Assembly: GCF_001612635.1 (NCBI RefSeq)
Contig: NZ_BDAV01000003.1
Location: 62,001-126,000 of the forward strand
DNA length: 64,000 bases
Direction: 5' to 3'
Source of the DNA: Nocardia africana NBRC 100379
GTDB lineage: Bacteria; Actinomycetota; Actinomycetes; Mycobacteriales; Mycobacteriaceae
Below the pieces are notes generated by a model that worked only from the letters and a program-made list of their open reading frames with translations, had not been told where the DNA came from and ran no database searches. The position numbers and the translations under genes were made by a program. Shown in pieces: positions 1-8,466 of the stretch. The stretch's first letter is position 1. Every line of letters begins with the position of its first letter.

Positions 1-1481
1 CGCGTGCGGTGGTCACCTTCGCGCCCCGCCCGGAGTTCGGGCAGGTACCGGTAACGCTGGTCCGCGAGCCGGCCGGCCTGCGCGTGCACGGCACCAACGA
101 TCCGATCGTGCTGCGCTCTCCCGGCGTGCAGTGGGAGATCTCCGAAGAGGGCATCCACCACGTCGCCCGCGCGGTGGTCGACCCCTCGCAGGGGCCGATC
201 GTACTCGAAATGCGCTGCGGCACATCCGATCTCGCACCGGCGATGGTCAGCGAGGCGGACCGGCGCAACGAGGCCGAGCGGTACTGGCGCGACTGGGCCG
301 CGGATCTGAAACTGCCGCCGCTGAAGCCCGATCTGATGAAGCGTTCGGCGCTGACCCTGCGCGGGCTGGTGCACGCTCCGTCGGGGTCGATTCTGGCCGC
401 GGCCACCACCTCGCTGCCCGAGGACATCGGCGGCGTCCGCAACTGGGACTACCGCTACTGCTGGCTGCGCGACGCCTCGCTCACCGCGCACGCGCTGGTC
501 ACCCTGGGCTCGCTGTCGGAGGCCGAGGATTTCCTGGCCTGGACCCACCGCGTGCTCGAGACGCTGGCCGGACCGGAACGCCTGCACCCGCTGTACACGC
601 TCTACGGCGAGACACTGCCCCCGGAGGCGGTGCTCGATCAGCTGCCCGGATACGCGGGCTCGCGGCCGGTCCGCGTGGGCAACGCGGCGAATATGCAGGT
701 CCAGCTGGATGTTTTCGGTCCGATCGTGGATCTGATCGCGGCCCTGGCCGAGGCCCGGGAGGGCAAGGGCATTCTCGACCCGGCCAAGGCGCTGCCGGAC
801 CGCGACTGGGAACTGGTCCAGGCCATGGTCTCGGCGGTGCAGCGGCGCTGGCGCGAACCGGACCACGGCATCTGGGAGATCCGCGGCAACCCCCGTCACC
901 ACGTGTATTCGAAGGTGATGGGCTGGCTGACCGTCGACCGGGCGCTGAAGCTGGCCGAGCGCTTCGACCGCGGCATCGACCCGGTGTGGGTCGAACTGCG
1001 CGAGACCATCGCCGACGAGGTCAAGGCCAAGGGCTGGAACGAGCAGGTGCAGTCCTACACGGCCGCCTACGACGGCACCGATCTGGACGCCGCGACCCTG
1101 CACATCGGCCTCAGCGGACTGATCGATCCCTCGGATCCGCGCTTCGCGGCCACGGTCGTCGCGACCGAGGCCGAATTGCGCAGCGGTTCGACGGTCTACC
1201 GCTATCACCACGACGACGGCCTGCCCGGCGGCGAGGGCGGCTTCCACCTGTGTGCCGCCTGGCTGGTGGAGGCCTACCTGCTGATCGGCAAGCGCGAGGA
1301 CGCCGAGGCGCTGTTCGCCCAGCTGGTGGATGTCGCCGGCCCGACCGGACTGCTCAGCGAGGAGTACGACCCGGTCGCCGAACGCTCCCTGGGCAACCAT
1401 CCGCAGGCCTACAGCCATCTCGGTTTGTTGCGCTGCGCTCAGCTGCTGAGCCAGCCGGTCGCGGCCGCCATGGTGCAGTAG
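1..1481 (+). CDS. Glycoside hydrolase family 15 protein (trehalase-like), 5' partial
   Basis: The reading frame is open at the first base of the window, so the 5' end lies outside. About 490 residues remain of an enzyme that usually has 600-670. The visible part is the GH15 catalytic domain: the block GGVRNWDYRYCWLRDAS is a family hallmark, and GLLSEEYDP followed by GNHPQAYSHLGL near the C terminus should hold the catalytic-base glutamate. Actinobacterial proteins of this layout include the mycobacterial acid trehalase, so hydrolysis of trehalose to two glucoses is the preferred role; glucoamylase or glucodextranase are alternatives. The GTG at 9 is internal to the conserved sequence and unlikely to be the true start. 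A strong hairpin follows the stop, and the next gene has its own regulatory region, so this gene probably ends its operon. Confidence 0.85.
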   Translation, partial: RAVVTFAPRPEFGQVPVTLVREPAGLRVHGTNDPIVLRSPGVQWEISEEGIHHVARAVVDPSQGPIVLEMRCGTSDLAPAMVSEADRRNEAERYWRDWAADLKLPPLKPDLMKRSALTLRGLVHAPSGSILAAATTSLPEDIGGVRNWDYRYCWLRDASLTAHALVTLGSLSEAEDFLAWTHRVLETLAGPERLHPLYTLYGETLPPEAVLDQLPGYAGSRPVRVGNAANMQVQLDVFGPIVDLIAALAEAREGKGILDPAKALPDRDWELVQAMVSAVQRRWREPDHGIWEIRGNPRHHVYSKVMGWLTVDRALKLAERFDRGIDPVWVELRETIADEVKAKGWNEQVQSYTAAYDGTDLDAATLHIGLSGLIDPSDPRFAATVVATEAELRSGSTVYRYHHDDGLPGGEGGFHLCAAWLVEAYLLIGKREDAEALFAQLVDVAGPTGLLSEEYDPVAERSLGNHPQAYSHLGLLRCAQLLSQPVAAAMVQ

Positions 1482-1506
1482 CCGCAGCTCGCCGGATTCC
1501 CGTCCC

Positions 1507-1545
1507 AGGGCCCGCGGTCGCTCGGATCGAGCGGTCGCGGGCCCT
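1507..1545 (+). terminator. Hairpin terminator after the GH15 gene
   Basis: A perfect 10-bp inverted repeat (1507-1516 with 1536-1545) encloses a loop that holds a second 4-bp stem. It lies 25 nt after the stop codon. There is no T-tract, which is common for actinobacterial terminators. Confidence 0.6.
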
Positions 1546-1618
1546 GTTCGTGGTGCGGTTCACATCCCGGCCGGTCCGATCGATGGGGCCCGGGCCCGCC
1601 ACATACGCTACATTTAAA

Positions 1619-1633
1619 TGGAAATCGTTTCCG
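1619..1633. promoter_or_regulatory. Zur-like operator upstream of the metal ABC importer
   Basis: The sequence TGGAAATCGTTTCCG is an inverted repeat (GGAAA, 3-nt spacer, TTTCC) lying 29 nt before the substrate-binding protein start in a locally AT-rich stretch. It resembles actinobacterial Zur boxes of the GAAAATCATTTTC type at most positions. The operator assignment is inferred from this resemblance and from the gene that follows. Confidence 0.5.
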
Positions 1634-1661
1634 TTAAGAGCTCGTGTGCAGGAGTACCCGC

Positions 1662-2546
1662 GTGATCAGAAGTTTCGCCACTCGTATTGCTGTCGTCACG
1701 CTGGGGATCACCACCGCGGTCACGCTGGCCGCCTGCTCGGGATCGTCCTCGGAGTCGGGGAAGCCGACAATCGTCGCCTCCACCGACGTCTGGGGCAGCG
1801 TCGCGGCGGCGGTCGGGGGTCCGGACGTCGAGGTGAAGTCGATCATCGACAACCCGGCCATGGACCCGCACTCCTACGAGACCAGCCCCGCCGACGCCGC
1901 CGCGATCCGCGATGCCGCGCTGGTCGTCTACAACGGCGGCCACTACGACGAGTTCGCCGAGAAGGCGGCCGCGGGGCGCGGCAAGCCCAGCATCTCCGCC
2001 TTCGACCTGCGCTCGGCGCCGAGCGACGAGAACGAACACGTCTGGTACGACATGAAGACCGTCGACGCCGTGGCCGGCCGGATCGCCGACGAACTCGGCC
2101 GCATCGACCCCGAGCACAAGCAGGCCTTCACCGATCGCGCCACCGGATTCCGCGCCCAGCTGGCCGGCATCTCCGCGATCACCGCGAAAGCCGCCGCCGC
2201 CCACCCGAAGACGCCCGTGCTGCAGACCGAACCGCTCGCGCACTATCTGCTGCTGGCCGCCGACACCGACGACCGCACCCCGCACGCCTTCGAGGAGGCG
2301 GTCGAACAGGGCACCGATCCGTCCCCGGCCGATCTGGCGACGGTGCGAGACCTGTTGACCGGCAAGCAGGTTCGCGCACTGGTCTACAACATCCAGACCG
2401 AGGACAAGACCACGAAGGATGTCGCCGCGACGGCGAAGTCCGCGGGTGTGCCGATCCTCGAGGTCACCGAAACCCTCCCGGCGAACACCGATTTCGTGAA
2501 GTGGCAGACCGACAACGCGACGGCGCTGGCCGCCGCGCTCGGCTGA
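1662..2546 (+). CDS. Zinc/manganese-type ABC transporter substrate-binding lipoprotein (ZnuA/TroA family)
   Basis: A 294-residue lipoprotein that should capture a divalent metal, most likely zinc, outside the membrane for the ATPase and permease that follow. The GTG at 1662 is chosen because AGGAG lies 8 nt upstream; an upstream in-frame GTG at 1644 has no such site. The N terminus is a signal peptide ending in the lipobox LAAC, near residue 25. Family metal ligands are visible as the histidines of DPHSYETSP, NEHVWYDM and EPLAHYLLL, with an acidic residue expected near the C terminus. The His-rich loop seen in many ZnuA proteins is absent, so manganese cannot be excluded. The Zur-like operator upstream favours zinc. 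Confidence 0.85.
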   Translation: MIRSFATRIAVVTLGITTAVTLAACSGSSSESGKPTIVASTDVWGSVAAAVGGPDVEVKSIIDNPAMDPHSYETSPADAAAIRDAALVVYNGGHYDEFAEKAAAGRGKPSISAFDLRSAPSDENEHVWYDMKTVDAVAGRIADELGRIDPEHKQAFTDRATGFRAQLAGISAITAKAAAAHPKTPVLQTEPLAHYLLLAADTDDRTPHAFEEAVEQGTDPSPADLATVRDLLTGKQVRALVYNIQTEDKTTKDVAATAKSAGVPILEVTETLPANTDFVKWQTDNATALAAALG

Positions 2547-2557
2547 GGGAGGTCGTG

Positions 2558-3676
2558 ATGGCCGGACGCACCCGAATCGAGGCGCCGCAGCACACCGGCG
2601 GCGGAGCCGAACCATCAGCGGGTGACGGCCGCCCCCAGGCGGACGACGAGCACCGGTCCCGGTCGACCGCCGACGGCTCGTCGCGAGACGCCGGCCACGT
2701 CACGTCCGCGGCTGCGAACAGTGCGGCCCGCCCCGGCTCTACCCGTTTCGACGATGCGCAGTGCGCGTTCTGCGAGGAGACCGACGGTGCGGCGACCGTC
2801 ACGACGACCTCGGCCCCGGACACGGCGATGCCCACGGCCGGGGCGGCGGGGCCCGCGCGCATCGCCGCCCCCGCGGTCTCCCTCCGGGGTGCGAGTCTGA
2901 CGTTCGGGCCGCGCACGCTCTGGCAGGGCCTCGATCTCGATGTCGCGCCCGGCGAATTCGTCGCGGTGCTGGGACCCAACGGATCCGGTAAGACCTCGCT
3001 GCTGCGGATGCTGCTGGGACAGCTCGCGCCGAGCGCGGGGACGGTCGAGGTGAGCGGGGGGCCCGCCCGGCTGGGCAATCCGCGTATCGGCTATGTGCCG
3101 CAACAGAAGACGATCGATGCCGGCGTGCAACTGCGCGGCGTCGATCTGGTCGGGCTGGGTGTGGACGGACATCGCTGGGGCCTGGGCTGGCGCGGCCGGG
3201 GCGAACGCCGGCGCCGGGTCGCCGACGCCCTCGCGCAGGTCGGTGCGCAGCATTTCGCGAACGCGCCGCTGGAATCGCTGTCGGGCGGGGAACAGCAGCG
3301 GCTGCGGGTGGCGCAGGCGCTGGCCGGTGATCCGCGCGTGCTGCTGTGCGACGAACCGCTGCTGAGCCTCGATCTGGCCAATCAACGTCTGGTGTCCGAG
3401 CTCATCGATCGCCGCCGCCGCACCCACGACACCGCGGTGCTGTTCGTGACGCACGAGATCAATCCGATTCTGCCGCTGGTGGATCGGGTGCTGTATCTCG
3501 TGGAGGGCAAGTTCCGGATCGGCACCCCGGACGAGGTGATGACGTCGGAGGTGCTGTCGGAGCTCTACGGCACCGAGGTCGACGTGCTGCGGGTCCGCGG
3601 CCGGCTGGTGGTCGTCGGCACCGGTGACGAAATCGACGCACTGGGCACCCACCACACCGAGGGAGCCGGCGAATGA
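2558..3676 (+). CDS. Metal ABC transporter ATP-binding protein with a long N-terminal extension
   Basis: ATPase of the metal importer. The ABC domain starts near residue 105 and has all motifs: Walker A GPNGSGKT (about 139-146), signature LSGGEQQR (about 241), Walker B VLLCDEP (about 260) and the H-loop in FVTHE. The first 100 residues are low-complexity, rich in Ala, Gly, Asp, Thr and Ser, with several histidines and a CAFC (CxxC) pair near residues 69-72; family members normally lack this. Translation is assigned from ATG 2558 behind GGGAGG, 11 nt after the preceding stop. An in-frame ATG at 2828 would give a conventional ATPase of about 282 residues, so the start is uncertain. The 3' end overlaps the permease start by ATGA. 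Confidence 0.85.
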   Translation: MAGRTRIEAPQHTGGGAEPSAGDGRPQADDEHRSRSTADGSSRDAGHVTSAAANSAARPGSTRFDDAQCAFCEETDGAATVTTTSAPDTAMPTAGAAGPARIAAPAVSLRGASLTFGPRTLWQGLDLDVAPGEFVAVLGPNGSGKTSLLRMLLGQLAPSAGTVEVSGGPARLGNPRIGYVPQQKTIDAGVQLRGVDLVGLGVDGHRWGLGWRGRGERRRRVADALAQVGAQHFANAPLESLSGGEQQRLRVAQALAGDPRVLLCDEPLLSLDLANQRLVSELIDRRRRTHDTAVLFVTHEINPILPLVDRVLYLVEGKFRIGTPDEVMTSEVLSELYGTEVDVLRVRGRLVVVGTGDEIDALGTHHTEGAGE

Positions 3677-4674
3677 ACGAGAAACTCTCCGACGTCTTCA
3701 CCAAGATGCTGGATCTGCACACCACCGCCGATCTGCTGTCCTACGACTTCGTTCAGCAGGCGGTGCTCGCGGCCGCCCTGCTGGGATTGCTCGCCGGGGT
3801 GATCGGCCCGCTCATCGTGAACCGCCAGATGTCGTTCGCCGTCCACGGCACCAGCGAACTGTCGCTGACCGGTGCCGCGGCCGCGCTGCTGGTCGGCATC
3901 GGCGTGGGCGCCGGGGCGATCGCTGGTTCGGTGATCGCTGCGGTCATGTTCGGGCTATTGGGTTCCAAGGCCCGCGAACGTGATTCGGTGATCGCGGTGG
4001 TGATGTCGTTCGGGCTCGGCCTGTCGGTGCTGTTCCTCTGGCTGGGGCCGAGTCGCGCCGGATCGAAGTTCTCCCTGCTCACCGGACAGGTGGTCAGCGT
4101 CGGTGGCACCGGTCTCACCTCGCTCGCGCTCTGCACCGTCGGCGTGCTGGCGGTGCTCGCGTTCGTCTATCGCCCTTTGCTTTTCGCCAGCACCGATCCG
4201 GAAGTCGCGGTGGCGCGCGGGGTTCCGGTGCGCGTGCTCTCGGTGGTGTTCGCGGTGCTGCTCGGCGTGACCGCCGCCTTCGGCGTGCAGATCGTCGGCG
4301 CTCTACTGGTGCTGTCGCTGCTGATCACCCCCGCCGCGGCCGCCGCCCAGCTCACCGCGAGCCCGCTGCGGGCGACGGTGTTGTCGGTGCTGTTCGCCGA
4401 AATCGCCGCGGTGGGCGGAATTCTGCTGTCCCTGGCGCCCGGCGTGCCGGTCTCGACCTTCATCACGACCATCTCGTTCGTGATCTACCTGGCCTGCCGG
4501 TTCATCGGCCGCCCGATCCTGCACGCCCGCCGTCGCACGACACTGCGGACGCCGGCCACCGCCGCGTCCGAGATGGCCGGTGCGCCGGATCCGGCTCCGC
4601 AGATCGACGCCTCGAACGATCCGGATTCGCTGCGCGGCCGAGCGGAGGACGTGCAGCTGCCGATTCGCGGGTGA
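3673..4674 (+). CDS. Metal ABC transporter permease (ABC-3 / ZnuB family)
   Basis: A 333-residue polytopic membrane protein with about eight hydrophobic segments, matching the ABC-3 family that passes zinc, manganese or iron. It overlaps the ATPase gene by 4 nt and so is translationally coupled. Typical family blocks are seen, including the VAVARGVPVRVLSVVFAVLLG region that contacts the ATPase and LLVLSLLITPAAAAAQLT. The last 50 residues after the final membrane segment are hydrophilic and poorly conserved in appearance. Together with the two upstream genes it makes a complete binding-protein-dependent importer. The gene ends 33 nt before the 3' end of the convergent mutY. Confidence 0.88.
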   Translation: MNEKLSDVFTKMLDLHTTADLLSYDFVQQAVLAAALLGLLAGVIGPLIVNRQMSFAVHGTSELSLTGAAAALLVGIGVGAGAIAGSVIAAVMFGLLGSKARERDSVIAVVMSFGLGLSVLFLWLGPSRAGSKFSLLTGQVVSVGGTGLTSLALCTVGVLAVLAFVYRPLLFASTDPEVAVARGVPVRVLSVVFAVLLGVTAAFGVQIVGALLVLSLLITPAAAAAQLTASPLRATVLSVLFAEIAAVGGILLSLAPGVPVSTFITTISFVIYLACRFIGRPILHARRRTTLRTPATAASEMAGAPDPAPQIDASNDPDSLRGRAEDVQLPIRG

Positions 4675-4707
4675 GATCCAGTGGGCGGGCGGATTCCGCC
4701 CGCGTGC

Positions 4708-5652
4708 TCAGTTCGCGCCGCTCTCACCGGCCAGCGCGAACAACCCGTCGCTGGTCTGCTCGATCAAGCCGTCGACGAGCAGGGAATCCAGCGCCCGGTC
4801 GCGCTGGCCCGGATCGCGAGTCCAGGCCAGGTCGAGAGCCACGCGTTCGACCGGTCCGGTGGCCCCGCGCAGCACATCGAGGAGGCGGCCGCGCGCCTGG
4901 CGATCCGTGCCGTCGTACTTCTGGGTGCGGCGCACCACATCCGAGGCCGGACGTCCCGATGTGACCCAGGTGCAGCGCGGCAGCGGGCAGCGATCGCAGT
5001 CGGGATTGCGCGCGGTGCAGACGGTGGCTCCCAGTTCCATCAGCGCCGCGGAGAAGACCGCCGCCCGGTCGGTCCGGACCGGCAGCAGCGCCTCGGTCTC
5101 GGCCAGATCGCGGGTGCGCGGATTGCCGGCCTCGGCGCGGCCGTGCACCGCTCGGGCAACCACACGGCGAACATTGGTGTCCACCACCGGAACTCGCTGC
5201 CCGTAGGCGAAACAGGCCACCGCCCGGGCGGTGTAGGCCCCGATACCGGGCAGGGTGAGCAGCACCTCGACATCGTCGGGCACCACGTCGCCGTATTCGG
5301 CGGCGAGCACCCGGGCGCATTCGTGCAATCGCAGGGCCCGCCGCGGATAGCCGAGTTTGCCCCACGCGCGCAGCACCTCGCCGGGTGCGGCGGCCGCCAT
5401 GGCCGAGGGCACCGGCCAGCGCCGCACCCATTCCCGCCAGATCGGCTCCACCCGGACCACGGGCGTCTGCTGCAGCATGATCTCGCTCATCAGGATCTGC
5501 CAGGCGCTCACTCCGGGCCGCCGCCAGGGCAGGTCCCGGGCGGACTGCTCGTACCAGTCGATCAGAACGTCGCTGTCCACGCCCGCGACCGCGTCGCGCG
5601 TGGTCTCCGCGACCGGGTCGCGCGTGGTGCCGGCCGCCGCCTTCGCGCTCAC
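4708..5652 (-). CDS. mutY: A/G-specific adenine DNA glycosylase MutY
   Basis: Removes adenine mispaired with 8-oxoguanine. The 314-residue protein (GTG start) has the helix-hairpin-helix LPGIGAYTARAV, the catalytic aspartate in PVVDTNVRRV, and the glutamate of LMSEIMLQQTP that matches E. coli Glu37. A C-terminal four-cysteine iron-sulfur loop is present as CTARNPDCDRCPLPRC; its spacing is C-x6-C-x2-C-x4-C, one residue shorter at the last gap than in E. coli. A short C-terminal region follows that could hold the 8-oxoG recognition domain. The gene is divergent from canB, as in M. tuberculosis (Rv3589 / Rv3588c), which supports the orthology. The first 24 residues are a Thr/Ala-rich leader before the fold. 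Confidence 0.95.
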   Translation of the reverse strand: MSAKAAAGTTRDPVAETTRDAVAGVDSDVLIDWYEQSARDLPWRRPGVSAWQILMSEIMLQQTPVVRVEPIWREWVRRWPVPSAMAAAAPGEVLRAWGKLGYPRRALRLHECARVLAAEYGDVVPDDVEVLLTLPGIGAYTARAVACFAYGQRVPVVDTNVRRVVARAVHGRAEAGNPRTRDLAETEALLPVRTDRAAVFSAALMELGATVCTARNPDCDRCPLPRCTWVTSGRPASDVVRRTQKYDGTDRQARGRLLDVLRGATGPVERVALDLAWTRDPGQRDRALDSLLVDGLIEQTSDGLFALAGESGAN

Positions 5653-5750
5653 GACATCACCGCCGTGCCCGCCCGCCGGTGATCCGAAATTTGCCCACGT
5701 GTAGCCAATCGGACTCGCCGGTAGCCCGCAAGCTGTGGAAAATGGGACGC

Positions 5751-6374
5751 ATGCCTCATACCAACCCGATCAGTGCCTGGAAGTCTCTCCGCGAGGGTAA
5801 CGACAGGTTCGTCAACGGCACACTGCAGCACCCCAGCCAGGGCGCCGCCGACCGCGCCAAACTCGTCGGCGGCCAGCAGCCCCGGGCCATTCTGTTCGGG
5901 TGCGGCGACTCCCGGGTCGCCGCCGAGATCATCTTCGACCAGGGCCTCGGCGATATGTTCGTCGTCCGCACCGCCGGCCACGTCGTCGACGAGTCGGTGC
6001 TGGGCTCGATCGAATACGGCGTCGAAATCCTCAACGTGCCGCTGATCGTGGTCCTCGGGCACGACAGTTGCGGCGCGGTCCGCGCGACCATCGACGCGCT
6101 CGACGACGGCAACGTGCCCGGCGGATTCATCCGCAGCGTGGTCGAGCGCGTGACGCCGTCCATCCTCACCGGCCGCCGCGACGGACTCGCCGAGGTCGAC
6201 GAACTCGAGGCCCGCCACGTGCAGGAGACCGCGCGCTTGCTCACCGATCGCTCGAAGATCGTGTCCGATCGGGTCGCGAGCGGGCAGTGCGCCATCGCCT
6301 GTGTGAACTACAAGCTTGCCGACGGCCGCGCGCTGCTGCACAAGGTGATCGGCGATATCGGCGAAACGGTCTGA
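5751..6374 (+). CDS. canB: Beta-class carbonic anhydrase
   Basis: Interconverts CO2 and bicarbonate in the cytoplasm. The 207-residue protein from ATG 5751 starts MPHTNPISAWK, aligning with the start of M. tuberculosis CanB (Rv3588c); in-frame starts at 5742 and 5679 would only add unconserved residues. Zinc ligands are Cys51 (GCGDSR), His104 and Cys107 (GHDSCG). Asp53 and Arg55 form the usual catalytic dyad, at the same numbers as the mycobacterial enzyme. It sits head to head with mutY, with 98 nt between the start codons, and is followed in the same direction by a one-TM protein, as in mycobacteria. No accessory domains are seen. Confidence 0.95.
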   Translation: MPHTNPISAWKSLREGNDRFVNGTLQHPSQGAADRAKLVGGQQPRAILFGCGDSRVAAEIIFDQGLGDMFVVRTAGHVVDESVLGSIEYGVEILNVPLIVVLGHDSCGAVRATIDALDDGNVPGGFIRSVVERVTPSILTGRRDGLAEVDELEARHVQETARLLTDRSKIVSDRVASGQCAIACVNYKLADGRALLHKVIGDIGETV

Positions 6375-6509
6375 ACCACAACGGTTCTCACACGGTGATC
6401 GCCGGGTGACGGCGCCGTCGCGGAAGGCGGCGCGAAAATGTACCCGGCGTCACCGCCATTTCGGCGCCGACACGCCGCGTACCTGAGCGGAACGGCACGA
6501 TCGTGCCCT

Positions 6510-6515
6510 TACCGT
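6510..6515 (+). promoter_or_regulatory. -10 element (TACCGT) for a leaderless transcript
   Basis: A TAnnnT hexamer ends 7 nt before the GTG start at 6523. That spacing places transcription start at or next to the start codon, and no ribosome binding site is visible. The same hexamer with the same spacing precedes the histidine kinase at 21627. Confidence 0.45.
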
Positions 6516-6522
6516 TGTTGCC

Positions 6523-7176
6523 GTGCTGGAACCGAATGGACCGCTGCCGCCGGAGATCTACTGGCGTCGACGCCTGCTCGCCATCGGCGCGCTGATCGTC
6601 GCGCTCGCTCTGGTCATCTGGCTGGCGCTGATGTTGCTGCGCGGCGGCGGAGACGACAAGGCCCCCAAGGCCGCGGCGGCGACCTCCACCTCCGCGAAGG
6701 CGGCTGGATCCACCACCGCCGATCCCAGCGGTTCGAAGGTTCCGGCCTCGGGCACCGTCAATTCCACGGCCGGCGGCGTCCCCGCCCCCTGTCCGGATCA
6801 GTCGCTGGCGGTGAAGGTGACCGCCGGCCAGCCGACCTACAAGGCCGGTGATCAGCCGGTGTTCACCATCGTGGTCACCAACATCTCCACCGCGGCCTGT
6901 AGCCGGGATATGGGTTCGGGCCTGCAGCAGGTGTGGGTGCAGTCGCTGGACGGCCAGCGCAAGCTGTGGACGAACACCGACTGCGATCAGGGCGGCCCGG
7001 CCGATCCGCGCACGCTCAACGGCGGCCAGCAGGCGGCCTTCACGCTCACCTGGTCGGGCACCACGTCGCAGCCGGGTTGTGCGGGTGATCGCGTTTCGGT
7101 ACCGGCCGGCGGATACGCGGTGGTGGCGCAGTTCGGTTCCGTGCGCAGCACGCCGGAGACGTTCAACATCGCCTGA
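6523..7176 (+). CDS. Conserved membrane-anchored protein (Rv3587c-like position)
   Basis: A 217-residue protein of unknown function. Residues 1-14 are short and cytoplasmic, about 20-40 form one hydrophobic segment (LLAIGALIVALALVIW), about 44-80 are an Ala/Ser/Thr/Lys linker, and the rest looks like a compact extracytoplasmic beta domain with cysteines (PAPCPDQS, TAACSRD, NTDCDQGG, QPGCAGD) that could form disulfides. The domain resembles DUF4232-type or bacterial-Ig-like folds (KAGDQPVFTIVVTNIS), but this is only an impression. M. tuberculosis has the membrane protein Rv3587c at exactly this place between canB and disA, so the positional orthology is good. Start GTG 6523 is supported by a leaderless-type -10. 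Confidence 0.8.
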   Translation: MLEPNGPLPPEIYWRRRLLAIGALIVALALVIWLALMLLRGGGDDKAPKAAAATSTSAKAAGSTTADPSGSKVPASGTVNSTAGGVPAPCPDQSLAVKVTAGQPTYKAGDQPVFTIVVTNISTAACSRDMGSGLQQVWVQSLDGQRKLWTNTDCDQGGPADPRTLNGGQQAAFTLTWSGTTSQPGCAGDRVSVPAGGYAVVAQFGSVRSTPETFNIA

Positions 7177-7189
7177 CTCGGCGGGCTCG

Positions 7190-7214
7190 GAACCGGGAGC
7201 GCCCGCACCGGTTC
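7190..7214. terminator. Possible bidirectional hairpin between convergent genes
   Basis: A 7-bp perfect stem (7190-7196 with 7208-7214) with an 11-nt loop occupies the 36-nt gap between two convergent genes and touches the disA stop codon. It is weak evidence for shared termination. Confidence 0.35.
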
Positions 7215-8466
7215 AGGCCGTGCCGGACTCCGCCGATCGCACAGCACCGGATTCCGACAGCCGGGACAGGCCCTCGCGGATCTGCCGGGCCAGATGCGCG
7301 TCGATGCCGTCGACGCCCTCGATATCCGAGGCGCTCGCCGACACCAGTCCGGACAGCGAGCCGAATGCGGCGATCACGGGTTCGGCGCGGCGCAGCGGCA
7401 CCCGCGGAATCTCGGCCAGCACCCGGTATCCGCGCGGGCCCACGGCGGTGTCGAGGGCCTCGAACGTCGCCGGAAAACCCAGGGGCGGAGCGAGATTGGT
7501 GAGCTCGAGCAGATCCACCTCGAGCAGGCCGTCGAGCGCTGCCAGGGTGCGGTCGACCATCGCGTCGTCGACCGGTTCGGTGCGGATGTAGTCACGGACC
7601 AGCAGGCGGCGCAGGGCCTCGGTGTTGCCGACGACTTCGGCCAGTTGCAGCGCCAGCTGCCGGCCGTCGACCCCGAGTTCGGCCACGTCGGAACTGATTT
7701 CGCGAGCGACCCGGCGGACCAGTTCCAGGCAGTGCACCACCGCCAGCACATCGCGCAGGGTGGCGCAGTCGTTCAACTCCACCACCGACAGCTGCCGGGT
7801 GGTCTCGTCCAGGCGCGAGCGGTAGCGCTCCAGCGTCGCCATCGCCTGATTGGCTCGCGAGAGGATGGTCTCCGAGGTCTGGATCGGATGCCGGTGCCCG
7901 TTGAGATAGACCGTGACGATGCCCGTCGAGCGGCTCACCGACACCACCGGATAACCGGTTTGCGCGGCGGTGCGCTCGGCCGCCTTGTGCCTGGTCCCGG
8001 ATTCGGTGGTCGGCAGCCCCGGGTCGGGAACCAGGTGGACGTTGGCGCGGCGGATACGCGCGCCGTCGGTCGAGAGCACCACGGCGCCATCCATTTTCGA
8101 CAGCTCACGCAGCCGGGTCGGCGAGAATTCGACGTCGAGTTCGAATCCGCCGTCGCAGATTCGCTCCAGTTCCTCGTCGTAACCGAGCACGATCAGCCCG
8201 CCGGTGCGGGCGCGCAGGATGCGGTCGATACCGTCGCGCAGTTCGGTGCCCGGCACCAGCCGGGCGATGGTGGTACTCAGACCGGGGTCACCGTCGGCCT
8301 CGATCGCTTCCGTCGGAACTCCATCCACCGGAGCCACCGCGTCCGCCGCCGGTACCCCGTCCACCGGAGCCACCGCATCCGCCGCCGGTACGTCCGCTGG
8401 AGTCACGAACCTGCGGCGCGGCGCGGGACGGCCGAGCAGGTGCGTCACCCAACGGCCCGGGATCAT
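7213..8466 (-). CDS. disA: Diadenylate cyclase DisA (DNA integrity scanning protein)
   Basis: Makes cyclic di-AMP from two ATP and scans DNA for branched structures. The 417-residue protein has an N-terminal DAC domain with the motif DGA (about 126-128), a central helical linker, and a C-terminal helix-hairpin-helix DNA-binding region ([19 protein letters not shown]). Mycobacterial DisA has 358 residues; the extra length here is a 58-residue N-terminal extension holding two copies of [12 protein letters not shown]. The second active-site motif, normally RHR, reads RHK (about 159-161). The ATG at 8466 overlaps the radA stop by ATGA, so the two are translationally coupled, as is usual for radA-disA. 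No convincing later start with a ribosome binding site was found. Confidence 0.95.
   Translation of the reverse strand: MIPGRWVTHLLGRPAPRRRFVTPADVPAADAVAPVDGVPAADAVAPVDGVPTEAIEADGDPGLSTTIARLVPGTELRDGIDRILRARTGGLIVLGYDEELERICDGGFELDVEFSPTRLRELSKMDGAVVLSTDGARIRRANVHLVPDPGLPTTESGTRHKAAERTAAQTGYPVVSVSRSTGIVTVYLNGHRHPIQTSETILSRANQAMATLERYRSRLDETTRQLSVVELNDCATLRDVLAVVHCLELVRRVAREISSDVAELGVDGRQLALQLAEVVGNTEALRRLLVRDYIRTEPVDDAMVDRTLAALDGLLEVDLLELTNLAPPLGFPATFEALDTAVGPRGYRVLAEIPRVPLRRAEPVIAAFGSLSGLVSASASDIEGVDGIDAHLARQIREGLSRLSESGAVRSAESGTA
8324..8391. repeat. Tandem 36-bp repeat in the disA 5' coding region
   Basis: Two copies of a 32-nt sequence (8324-8355 and 8360-8391), differing at one base, lie 36 bp apart. 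They encode the repeated [12 protein letters not shown] segment of the DisA N-terminal extension. Confidence 0.85.

Noticed and set aside
131..2557. Upstream part of the 1181-codon open frame that includes the metal ABC ATPase
   Set aside because: It overlaps the GH15 and binding-protein genes in another frame. Only the section from 2558 has a ribosome binding site and an ABC domain.
5040..5170. Unusual cysteine spacing in the MutY iron-sulfur loop as a defect
   Set aside because: The last gap is four rather than five residues, but all four cysteines are present and I believe related actinobacterial proteins have similar spacing.
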